Source of the DNA: Pristionchus mayeri
Lineage: Eukaryota; Nematoda; Chromadorea; Rhabditida; Neodiplogasteridae
Direction of reading: 5' to 3'
Assembly: GCA_036245805.1 (NCBI GenBank)
Contig: BTRK01000005.1
Coordinates: 41,403,216 to 41,467,215 of the forward strand
Length of the DNA: 64,000 nucleotides
A program made the position numbers and the translations under genes. This document shows, piece after piece, positions 43,839 through 54,250 of this stretch. Positions within the stretch are counted from its first letter, which is position 1. Each line of letters opens with the position of its first letter. Under the pieces are notes generated by a model, which saw only the letters and a program-made list of their open reading frames with translations, did no database searches and was not told the origin of the DNA.

Positions 43839-44667
43839 ATGAGAGTTTGCCAACTGATGATTGCTCTATTCACCGCGGTAGCTGCTTCTGTGCTACCTGG
43901 GAACGGCATCAATGGAGGAATAGCAGGTTCGGCTCAATGATATTTAGTATTTTGGACGAGTGTTCAATTTCAGCCTGGGCCGACTGCCGTTCCGGATTCA
44001 CCTACTATCAAGGGTGGTGCGTGTACGTGTACAATTATTACACTGATATGAATCATTGCCGTACAGTGGGAGCTTTTGCGCCATCAGTTCACAGCCAAGA
44101 CGTTAGCCATTTCCCAATTATTAAATGCATTTCCATTAGTAGAGTTCGAGAAAGGGTACCACGGTAGGCAATCAGTCCATAATCAAATGGAGTAGTATAT
44201 AATCGAAGAAACGGCGAATTCGAATTACATACAATTACCCATAATATTTCAGGAACTTGATTTCTGGGTCAACATTATGAAGTATTTCAACGTAGCAAAT
44301 TCGCAATACTGGCTGGATGCATACTGTCCTAGTGAAGGAGAACCTTATAAATGGCAGGATGGTACTCCAACCGACTTTTTTGGGCCGGACGACAGTGCGG
44401 ATAAGCACCTTATTTGCATATATGGATACTATTTAAGAACTGGCCTCTTGTCTTCCGCAGACTGGAATGCAAATACATACCAACGGTTTCGTACGCTACT
44501 ATGATTTTGCAACTGCTCCGGCCGTATGCGTGTACGATAAACTATCGACGATGACGACTGGCACTACCACTACCGGCACTACTACACACAACCTGACACA
44601 ACCGACGACGACCACAATCATTATGCAATATGATGCAATAATAGTTTTTCGCCCATATCTCGCTTAA
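43839..44667 (+). CDS. Secreted C-type lectin-like protein, probable frameshift near the C-terminus
   Basis: Exons 43839-43926 (signal peptide MRVCQLMIALFTAVAASV), 43974-44101 (ADCRSGFTYYQGWCVYVYN, NHCRTVGAFAPSVHSQD) and 44253 onward (ELDFWVNIMKYF, WLDAYC, KWQDGTPTDFF). The WQDGTP and C...W order is a C-type lectin-like fold. The frame carrying the CTLD body stops at 44502-44504. A frame shifted by one base carries the expected ending, ATAPAVCVYDKL, followed by a Thr-rich tail, from about 44467 to 44667. No plausible intron joins them, so a one-base indel or read error is likely. The Thr-rich tail runs directly into the repeat shared with 53635-53940. Confidence 0.6.
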
Positions 44668-44990
44668 ATGTGACCGCCCAGACCTCCGACCTTGACCAAT
44701 CCCAACTTTTTAGGATCGCCCGAGGCCCCACGAGCCTTTTACAACGTTTTAAGCATGCTCTCACCAGCCGATTACAATTATTTGCATGCCTAAAACTGAT
44801 ACTAAACGTGGTCCACTGACATTCCCTGCGTTTTTTTAAGCAAAAATGCTTCCCAACCTGCTGCTCTCATCCCCCGCAGCGTGAGCGTAGACACCACAGA
44901 GTGTGCCTAAAACAACTTTTTCGGATCGCCCGAGGCCTCACGAGCCTTAACACCTACTAGTGCTAGATCACGTCGCCCGAGGCCTCAGAA
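44620..44990 (+). repeat. Dispersed repeat shared with 53635-53940
   Basis: TTATGCAATATGATGCAATA, CGCCCATATCTCGCTTAAAT, GATCGCCCGAGGCC and CACTGACATTCCCTGCG occur in the same order in both places. The phrase AACACCTACTAGTGCTAGAT also occurs both at 43737 and 44948, bracketing the lectin gene like a direct duplication. Confidence 0.7.
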
Positions 44991-45715
44991 GTTAAAAACA
45001 AAACTTCCGAAAACTGACAAAGTACAGAAACGTAAAGGAGTGTCCATAGTAAATCAATATCTGGAAAATGTTGTGACAATGTTAAAATTACACCAAAATC
45101 GATAAACTGCAAATATCACAAAATTCAGTGGATGAACCTGCTCAGGATCCGCAATGCCTGCACAATAACTAAGCACTACGAAATCCGAAATGCAAAATGT
45201 TTCCCGCGTGGTTCCATTGTCGTACACATAATTTTATTAGGTGAAGGTCTGTCACGACTCTTCAGTCCATGGCGTTTAATGGCAATTTTATACCATAGTC
45301 AAATCACTTCTATCCTGCCCAAATTATTGAAATATTAAAATTATTTTTTTTGTTTTGAAACAATCGGCCGTATTCGAACTGCAAAAACGTATTCACACGC
45401 TTCAATAACAAGTTTTGTAAGATCTTTCTACAAATGTCGATGCAAACGCGTATAAATATAAGCACTTTCGTTCAATTAGAAGAAATCCCTCCCTAGGGAT
45501 GAACAAGTTCTGTTTCTCCCTCTTCTCTTATCTATCTGCATCGACGAAAAAACGTTAACAAGAAAAAACTATTCGATACTGTGTGCAAGTATATTCTTGA
45601 TGAAGAGCAATATTTATTTTTTCATTTATCGACGTTAACTATTGTTTAGCATCATTAATGGATGGTCTACGTTGATAGAAACATGAAATGCAGGTAAGGA
45701 AATGCGATGGAGGTG
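44991..45715. other. No gene recognised
   Basis: AT-rich, no exon or repeat that I can support; 3' flank of both the lectin gene (plus) and the CTLD-CUB gene (minus). Confidence 0.35.
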
Positions 45716-48700
45716 TTAAACAGCGCGGTACGAGAACTGAAATGAATTCGAAGATTTCTTTAATATTCCTGAATCCAGTACCATGGCTCCTCGCACATTC
45801 ACTCCTCCGTCCGGAATCCAGGAGACTCTCATCAGGTTGGACGACTTCGTTGTGTACGTGTTTCCCGATGCTGTGCCGGTCAAGCTAGAAGAAATGCTTA
45901 GAATCGAGGATGAAGTGGTTTTAACTTGTAACAGGTACCTATCATATGCCACCCCACTCCGTTTTCACCGGGATTGCTGTGATCAAACCAAAATACCAAC
46001 TATTCCCTCACTGATGGTTAACGGTGCTTAATACGTTGGGGTGATACAAATTAAAGAATATGCACGATTTGTCACTTTGCAAGGATGTTCCCGCCAATGT
46101 AGCTGTCTGAGACTATGAGATGATCACAGCACGTGTTAGCCTCGAGTAGCTGGATCTAAAACATTTGACTGGAAGTAGCAATATCGCAGAGTTCAAAAGC
46201 TCATCTTACTGTATTTAGCGAACAATACCGCAACAAAAGTTTTAAAGACACTGTGAAAAGGAATAGTCTTTCCCAATAAGTATTCTAATTACCTTCAATT
46301 CGATTTTCCTCCCAGCGTCCACAGTCAGGAAAAAATCGCATTGAACGGATGCATCGTACGGATATCCCGGAGTGTAAATCTGAAGTATTCGTTCCGTAAG
46401 TGTTTATTGTTTAATCTGCATACAATCTGCCCTTCCTTCCACGGTCCCGTGGAGCAAACGTCTGCGTATGATGAATTGGCTGAAATAATCACAATAGGGA
46501 ATCACTATAAGTGCAATATTTCATTAAATTCCTCGAATGTGGAATATGTAAGTATGTAATGTAAGTACGTACAGTATCGCCGGAAAGTATTGGCCAGCTT
46601 TTTCTTTTCGTCATAGTTCGTGAACGACTCGAGATATTGAGCTGAAAATTGAACTAGACATAGCAAATCTAATGGGGAACAAAATGCTGTTAATGCGAAC
46701 GTATGCAAATTTCTCATTCTTGCGTAGTGATGACGCAATCGCACAACACTTTTTCGAAAAATTATATTTCTTACAAGAAAATTGTCATACACCTGCAATT
46801 TCTTGGGTATTGAGACATGTCCTAGGACTACACAGAAAATAATTTTCAAGTTGCTGCGACTCCGCGCCTCGTTGCCGCAGCGGCTGCAAGTTGAAGGCTG
46901 AAAACACAGCGAAGCTAGAGACTAGTCCAAAGCAGAAATATGGTCGCAATCACGACCCTAGATGATCCTGAAAGTTTGGTATTGATTGGTTTTCATTTGT
47001 TTTCAGAGCACAAAAAAGTCACTTTTTCGTATGACCGAACTTTGGCCCATTACCATTTCAAGAGTTCATTAGTATAAAATGCGGCTCCTGGGCAGGAAGT
47101 TTCAAAAACCATCCACGAATCGATTCCCAACTTTTGGTAGACTTGGGTTCGCGTTCCGGTCCTCAGCGAGCGATTTACGGGCGCGCGCTCCTCTCGTGCC
47201 CACTGCATTTCCCTACACGACGAGAGAGCGGTGGGCGAGCGGCGCGAAGAGAGATCGTGCGTTTCGAGAAGGGCGCGCGTCCGTAAATCGCTCGCCGAGG
47301 ACCGGAACGCGAACCCAAGTCTACCAAAAGTTGGGAATCGATTTGTGGATGGTTTTTGAAACTTCCTGCCCAGGAGCCGCATTTTATGCTAATGAACTCT
47401 TGAAATGGTAATGGGCCAAAGTTCGGTCATACGAAAAAGTGACTTTTTTGTGCCCTGAAAACAAATGAAAACCAATCAATACCAAACTTTCAGGATCATC
47501 TAGGGTCGTGATTGCGACCATATTTCTGCTTTGGACTAGTCTCTAGATTCGCTAGAAGCAGAGTTATGTGTTTTCAGCCTTCAACTTGTAGCCGCTGCGG
47601 CAACGAGGCGCTGAGTCTCAGCAACTTGAAAATTATGTTCTGTGTAGTCCTAGGACATGTCTCAATACCCAAGAAATTTCAGGTGTATGACAATTTTCTT
47701 GTAAGAAATATAATTTTTCGAAAAAGTGTTGTGCGATTGCGTCATCACTACGCAAGAATGAGAAATTTGCATACGTTCGCATTAACAGCATTTTGTTCCC
47801 CATTAGATTTGCTATGTCTAGTTCAATTTTCAGCTCAATATCTCGAGTCGTTCACGAACTATGACGAAAAGAAAAAGCTGGCCAATTCTTTCCGGCGATA
47901 CTGTAAGTATACATGACATGTTAAATCACAAGGAATATGTACAAGTTATATAAACCTACGTTGACGAACGCAAGCCACCGATTGTTTGGTGTTGCAATCC
48001 ACGTTCATCCATTGCCCAGAGCTTCCCAGGGTGTCCATGGTCAGACACTCACCCAGTCCATCGATTGGGAATCCTAGAAATGAATAAATTGGCTGGAAAA
48101 ACGGGAGGGTGACATTTGTCAAATGAGTCACCGTTCGCTTGCAATTCGGCAAAGCGACTTGGAAGTTTTTTTCATTGTAACCATTATGTGTTCCCCTACA
48201 TTTGCATATATAGGTCTTGTTTCCAGGCGAACATGAGTTTCAACGTATAGGGGGTCATGGAAACGCATAAACCACGAACCCCTGTACGTTGATTTGGAGA
48301 AAAACTCAAGATCGCCTGGTAACAATACTTTTATGCGTAAGTAGAGGAGCAGATACTGGTTACAATGAGTCAACTCCCAAGTCGCAATGCCGAATAGCAA
48401 GCGAACGGCGACTCGTTTGACAAATGTCGGTTTGGCAAATTTCACCCCCCGGAAAAACATTCAAAACTGTACCTGGATAGAAATTGAAATAGTCCCAGTT
48501 CGATCCATCCACCCATCCATATTCCTTGCCTTTGCCCGTGATTGTTCCACCGAGGAAAACACCATTCACAGCGCCGTCGGCAAGAGCCAATTTTTTAACG
48601 AAGCTATTTTCCTGCGATTTATGCATGCTATTGAAGTTCTCCTTGTGCTAGGTAAACCTGGTAGTTGTGAATCGATGCAAGGTTAGCTCCATATTGTCGG

Positions 48701-51384
48701 CATTCCATCTGTGCATCTTGCCAATTTGAAGTGGCCTTGCCTATCTTTAAAAAACTACAATACAATATTTATGTTGTCGCTTTCTGGGCGCTGATCAAGA
48801 TGTGGGTCAGAAAAGGTCGTTTTTCTCATTTCAAGATGGTCATTTGCGGTGTGCTTGCGAGAGGATGTAGGATTGTATTTTATAGATATACTCTTACTAT
48901 AGGTCATAAACGAAGCCTTGCGTGTTCTAGAATCTTCTCTGCTCGAATCCTCCAGGCTCGATGATCAATCGTTCAACGAGATGATCGAGCCTAGATTCTG
49001 ACGAACGAAACATCTCAGTAGATCATACCCATCCCACGGTGACCACTCCGGCTTGGATGGGGATTCCTTTCTTGATGAGTCGAAGCGAGGGGTATTAAGG
49101 GAAACCACTCCGAATCAGAGAGAAAGGAGAGAGGGACCGCTCGCGACGACTAACAAGGAATGGAATGAACTACGAATTCATAAAATCTAATGTTAATACG
49201 GAGAGAAGTTCCATCCGCTTGAAGTGGGCCTGATCACAAACCTGATAACAGGCACCGTCATCGCTGTCGTTTTCAAAGTTGTCACAATCCTTGAGTGCGG
49301 GTTGATCCACGGGAATAACACACCACAGATCAAAACTGGTTGTCGTATGATCGCATTCTGGAAAAAAATAGATTAATTTCGAAATATCTTGAAATGTATG
49401 ATGATAGCTCTAATGTCGTTTTAAATGGATTCAATACATACTATGATTCCATTGCTTGCTGTCTGCTATGTACCATACACATCCGGTAGCGCATTCACCA
49501 TCTAATTCTGAGATGGATGATTATTGGATTATCTGTTTGCTTGCCAGTTACCCTTATCGTAGCTTCCAGAATTGGGCTTGTAGTCTACAGCCGATCCGTC
49601 AATCCATTCCCAACGTTTCTTATTCACGTTACAAGTCAGCCCTTATGGATTATTAATTTGGCTAGTGCAAGTGATGCAACTCTCACCCAGAATAAGGTTG
49701 TCGTACTCCTTGTTTTTGTAAAAAGTGCCATCCTAAAACAATCGATGAAACGTTCTCTTATGAGCTTGCTTACTTGATCATCATGTATTATTACAGGGTG
49801 GCCTTGGACAGATTGGCATTGCTGAATAGCTTCTCCAAGTGCTTGATCGTAGTAATGTGATACTCTTGATTCCATTTTTCTACACTCTCCATTCCGAACA
49901 AGTTCGTATCCCGAGGGACACGAACATTCAGCGAATTCTGTAATTAAATGATCCTTCTGTACGTTAATTCATTCAAAAATATAATTTCAAAATGAACTAA
50001 GGAAATATTAGGTTGGTCATAAAGTTTTGCGCGATTTCGGACCCCAAGTTTGAGTTCGTATATTTTATTTTGCTCAAATCGCCTGATGATGTTATATAGG
50101 GACATGTTCGACCTTTAGAAAAATATAGTTGAAATATTCCAAGTATCTCTACTATGCGAGAAATCAAGATCTGCGTAACTGTAAATTTTTCAGAAAAAAT
50201 AAAATTTTATTTAAAGTTGCTGTACTTCGCAGATGGCGTACACTACCTAGTTTCAAAAAGAGAGATCTGCCTTATTGGAAATGGGCTTCGTAGAGGTCAA
50301 TGAAACACGGGCACTTAGAAAAATAAGATTTCTATCGAGCAAATCACCTGTTTCGAGGATTGACGCGGGTGACCTCTACCAATGGGCGCTGTAATCACTA
50401 CGTACATGGTTCTCTATTATATCAATATTTAAGAGCACACTTTCTTTTCTCATCTAAAAAAAGTGATATTTGTATCTCAATTATTTTGCAAAGAAAACGT
50501 CAAAAAACCTGACATTGAGGGTCTTCAAGCACGGCTCACCCTAGAAAAAGTAGCGACATCCACAATATTCCTAAATAGTGAGTGATAGGGCAAGGGTTGT
50601 TCGTTAATTTTAACCGGAAAGTACCGCCCTTCAAACCACATCTCTAGCACAAAAAAGCCTGAAGTGTGTATTTCGATGTTCTAAATTGGGCACCTGCAAT
50701 CCGAAGAACCGTGTTCGTGAATGGAGAGCTCCATTATCCCCCAAAGGGAATTGTGACTTGTACTAGAAAGGTAGTTCACAATCATGAATAATTGAAATCT
50801 CTAGAACTGTCGGCATAGATATAGTACTCCAAAACTTATCTTGACAAGTGCCATTAAAACCCACATTCGGATTACGCGCATATTTCTAATATGCTCTTTG
50901 TGGCTGGTCAGTCTCAACATCACCAGTACGATATATTCCCATCATACTTTACTACTGTGGTTAAAACTGGGTCCTATCTCCGTCCTAAATGAAAAGCAAA
51001 TCCTTTGAAAAGTCAGGTCGTTGATCAACCACATGAAGTTTGGTGCATCGCCGTATTCTTTTCCTTGATCGGACAGATCTATGATAGTGTACTCTAAAGA
51101 GAGTATAAAAGCCCCTATCTATCACTAAAAGATCTAAGTTGATTGGACAACAACGAACGATTGTAGATGGCAGAATGCACTTTAGTAAAAATCGCGCAAA
51201 ACTTTATGACCAACCTGATAGTTACTGTTATATTTTTTCATTTGGAGCTTTCAATTACTGTAAAAGGGAACTTTTTTGGAAACTCGGAATGACAAAATCT
51301 CACAAACTTTAAATTTTCATAGTGAAACTTAGTTAAAGATGGAAACCTACGCAGTACAGAGAAAAGCATAAGAAGAATCCGCAT
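45716..51384 (-). CDS. Secreted double C-type lectin plus CUB protein
   Basis: Fourteen exons (minus): 51384-51351 (MRILLMLFSVL, signal peptide), 49937-49774, 49732-49687, 49641-49552, 49507-49442, 49357-49242, 48735-48658, 48611-48473, 48073-47960, 46461-46424, 46379-46293, 46155-46076, 45884-45782, 45736-45716. Phases agree throughout. First CTLD: CSCPSGYELVRNGECR, RWEWIDGSAVDYKPNSG, CVWYIADSKQW. Second CTLD: CYQ, ATSNWQDAQMECRQYGANLA, FLGGTITG, WVDGSNWDYFNFYPG, FPIDGLGECLTMD, VACVRQ. CUB: CSTGPWKEGQIIYTPGYP, CDFFLTVDAGRKIEL, ANTCCDHLIVSDSYIG, MRVSWIPDGGVNVRGAM. This architecture is common in nematode clec genes, mostly secreted and infection-responsive. Intron 1 holds a mariner, intron 8 a MITE and intron 9 a foldback element; none damages coding sequence. 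Confidence 0.8.
46572..47903. mobile_element. Tc1-like foldback element, 1.33 kb
   Basis: An almost complete palindrome centred at about 47231 with arms of about 650 bases. The ends read CAGTATCGCCGGAAAG and its mirror, flanked by TA at 46570-46571 and 47904-47905. Identical frames on both strands (47050-47382 minus, 47079-47411 plus) simply reflect the symmetry. It lies in intron 9 of the CTLD-CUB gene, between the lectin and CUB coding halves. Confidence 0.88.
48100..48445. mobile_element. MITE with about 60-bp terminal repeats
   Basis: GTGACATTTGTCAAATGAGT, CACCGTTCGCTTGCAATTCG and GCAAAGCGACTTGG are mirrored with several mismatches at 48375-48445. A second inverted pair (CCAGGCGAACATGAG with CTCAAGATCGCCTGG) is nested inside. 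It lies in an intron of the CTLD-CUB gene. Confidence 0.65.
50008..51218. mobile_element. Mariner-type element, 1.2 kb
   Basis: TTAGGTTGGTCATAAAGTTT plus TGCGCGAT at the left mirror ATCGCGCAAAACTTTATGAC plus CAACCTGA at the right; TA flanks each end (50006-50007 and 51219-51220). The length fits a full mariner, but I could not find an intact transposase frame, so it is probably a decayed copy. It lies in intron 1 of the CTLD-CUB gene. Confidence 0.8.
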
Positions 51385-52167
51385 GCCTGTCGAAGGAGTG
51401 AGTGAGGAGACGGCATTGTTTGCGCTTATATTCCTTTTCGATGTCTTATCAATGAGCATCAGCGAGTGAAACTGAAAAGAAACGCCGACATTAGCGTTAG
51501 CATATTGGATCGGTCAGGTAGAAGATGTATTCCGGTACAATGCACCGATTTAACTACCGGATGTGTGAGATTGCTCCATTTTCTTGCCTGTTCGAATGAT
51601 GAGAAGTATCTGAGACGATTGGAAAATGAAGAGCATTGTAACTCGTATTTGTAACTCGCTTGGTCACATGGGCGCTCTCTCCTTATTACACGCTCTCTTT
51701 CTTATCTCTGACCGAACCCCAAGTTGGGATCAAGTAAATTTTCAAGTTGGCCCCAACGAGAGAGCGTGTAATAAGGACTTGGAGTGGCACACCAGAGTAG
51801 TTCCCTCGCCTCTTCAGGGATAAACAACTCAGTGAGGACAATCGAATTTGATGGCAAGTTTCATATCGAAGTTGAATCACGAAGCAGAATGAGAGCAAAC
51901 AAAGCCGAAAGCATCGATAGCGTTATCATAACGATTCGCAGAATGATTATTCTGATTCAATACACGATCGATCCAATCGCCAAAATACCCTACGAAAATG
52001 TCGATGTGTACAATACGCGAATTCACTAGTGCCCGTTCTTCTTTTGATTTCACATATCGATTTCGCAGATCGGATCTCACAGACAGAAGATATCATCGAT
52101 TTATCGGAATGCAAGCTTAGATGAATCAAAAGTTATCACTCAATTGGAGAAAGTGGTTAATTGAAGA
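51385..52167. other. Intergenic with a GAGAGCGTG hairpin at 51660-51790
   Basis: CCTTATTACACGCTCTCTTT is mirrored by GAGAGAGCGTGTAATAAGGA about 60 bases on, a member of the dispersed hairpin family. Upstream region of the CTLD-CUB gene; no other exon recognised. Confidence 0.5.
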
Positions 52168-52749
52168 TCAATAAATCGTGAACGACATCTGAATGGATTT
52201 ATTTGAGATTTTGCGTAAGAAATTGCGCTCACCATCACTCCCCTCACATTGACTCCACCATTCGGTTGCCAACTGATCCTCATTGTATTCGAGGTACTCG
52301 TGTGGTACCACTTATCGATCACCTCTCCAGTCAGACTGAAATTTCGCTATCCATCTGAACCCTTTTGTTTGTTCCACTGCATTATACTCCCCCCCCCCCG
52401 TAGCTTAACAGAGTGTGGCAATGAAGACTATAATGTAGTGTGTGAATGCATCTGTCTACTTCCTAAATAATGTAGATGCTTATGCAAATACTGTGAGTAG
52501 ATTGTATTGGAGATGTGTCAATCTATAATGCACACTTACCTGACCTTCTTTCCACGGTCCTTCGTAGCAAACAGGTTTGGGACCGCTGTCTGATAAAGAC
52601 AATTGGGTTATGGTCAACATTATCCTACGAACATTGCGGTCGCGAGCATACTACAGGCAGTTTTGCAGTGCAATCCGTATTAATCCACTGCCCAGCAGTG
52701 GTTACGGTATCCATCGAAAGACACGCGCCGAGACCGTCAACGGGAAAAT
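52168..52749 (-). pseudogene. Partial CTLD-CUB paralogue
   Basis: Exons (minus): 52749-52629 (FPVDGLGACLSMDT, QWINTDCTAKLPVVC, donor GTAGGA), 52585-52540 (GPKPVCYEGPWKEGQ, donor GTAAGT), 52335-52233 (TSTSNTMRISWQPNGGVNVR) and 52188-52168 (MSFTIY, stop). They equal exons 9, 10, 13 and 14 of the 45716-51384 gene; the last two pairs have identical lengths (103 and 21 bases). The two middle CUB exons are missing between 52336 and 52539, and no upstream CTLD exons lie between 52749 and the tandem repeat at 53000. Probably a deleted tandem duplicate. Confidence 0.65.
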
Positions 52750-52999
52750 CTAAAGAGTGAAGGCATCTACGATTTCAAAATGTTCAAAATATTTCAAAAA
52801 TAAGACAAATTACTATGTAGAAAAAAGACAAAACGTCTGCCTGTCTGTAGGTCTGTCTGTCTGTATGTCAATCACGCTCTTTTTCGCTTATATCATGGCT
52901 CAAAATCACCGTAGAACCTTATGGCTTGGACCGTTCGAACCCCCAGGCCGACCATTTTCAGAATATGGTCTTACATCATCAATATGTAATATGACGCAA

Positions 53000-53690
53000 T
53001 CGATATTTCGCATATGACGTAATTTTCGTTTTTCGGCTGTAATTCGCTTCAAACCCATCGCCTCGACCCCGGACATTGACCAATCGACTCCCCAGAGTGA
53101 GCTCTTTCAAAATTTGGTATTACATCATCATTATGCAACATGATGCAATAATCGTTTTTTGTCCATATCTCGCTTTAAAGCGGTCGCCCAGACCCAGGAC
53201 CTTGACCATTAGACACCCTAGAGTGAGCTCTTTCAAAATTTGGTATTACATCATCATTATGCAACATGATGCAATAATCGTTTTTTGTCCATATCTCGCT
53301 TTAAAGCGGTCGCCCAGACCCAGGACCTTGACCATTAGACACCCCAGAATGAGTTATTTCAAAATTTGATATTACATCATCATTATGCAATATAATGCAA
53401 TAATAGTTTTTCACCCATATCTCGCTTCAAAGTGGTCGCCTTGACCCCGGACATTGACCATTAGACACCCCAGAGTGAGTTCTTTCAAAATTTGATATTA
53501 CGTCATCATTATGCAATGTGATGCAATAATAGTTTTTCGCCCATATCTCGCTTCAAAGTGGTCGCCCTGACACCGGAACTTGATCATTAGACACCCCAGA
53601 GTGAGTTCTTTCAAAATTTGATATTACGTCATCATTATGCAATATGATGCAATAATAGTTTTTCGCCCATATCTCGCTTAAATGTGACCG
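53000..53690. repeat. 126-bp tandem array
   Basis: About five units with a period of 126 bases (TACATCATCA/TACGTCATCA starts at 53121, 53247, 53373, 53499, 53625). Each includes TTATGCAA(C/T)ATGATGCAAT and CATATCTCGCTT. The unit is shared with the single-copy repeat at 44620-44990. The open frame across the units follows from the period being a multiple of three. Confidence 0.9.
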
Positions 53691-53904
53691 CCCAGACCTC
53701 CGACCTTGACCAATCCCAACTTTTTCGGATCGCCCGAGGCCTCACGAGCCTTTTACAACGTTTTAAGCAGGCTCTCACCAGTCGCTTACAATTATTTGCA
53801 CGCCTAAAACTGGTACTAAACGTGGTCCACTGACATTCCCTGCGTTTTTTTAAGCAAAAATGCTTCCCAACCTGCTCTCATCCCCCGCAGCGTGATGCGT
53901 TGTG

Positions 53905-53942
53905 AAAGGCTCGTGAGGCCGAGGGCCTCACGAGCCTTTTAT
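53905..53942. repeat. Perfect GC-rich hairpin at the end of a repeat
   Basis: AAAGGCTCGTGAGGCC-GAG-GGCCTCACGAGCCTTT forms a 16-bp perfect stem. It ends the 44620-type repeat and abuts a lone mariner terminus, TTAGGTTGATGCAAAAGTCT, with no right partner found. Confidence 0.7.
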
Positions 53943-54250
53943 TAGGTTGATGCAAAAGTCTTGCGGTTTTTTGTGTCCTTGCTTTGAACTATCATAATTC
54001 TCTCGTCCCAAATCACGATGACTAATAAACATAGCAATGTTTAGAGGTATGTTTGTACTTTACATACACGCATTTCAATCAATCCGATATCGCAATCAAC
54101 GCAATAAATTATGATAAAGCCAATTAGAATTTATTCTCAAAATTTTGCATTAAATGTATTTTACTGGATATTTGTTGTCAAAATTCACGAAACCTACCCA
54201 TACTGATGTCTGAGAAGTATTACGTATACCCTTTCAGAAAATATGTTAAG
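53943..54250. other. Lone mariner end, no gene
   Basis: Follows the hairpin; AT-rich. The signal-peptide exon of the VWA-CTLD gene should lie here or further upstream, but I found none, so it may have been displaced by repeats. Confidence 0.35.

Noticed and set aside
47050..47411. Identical 110-codon frames on opposite strands
   Set aside because: They are mirror images of one another within the foldback palindrome, not two genes.
53076..53369. A 97-codon open frame with a repeated sequence
   Set aside because: It is the 126-bp array read through; the period is again divisible by three.
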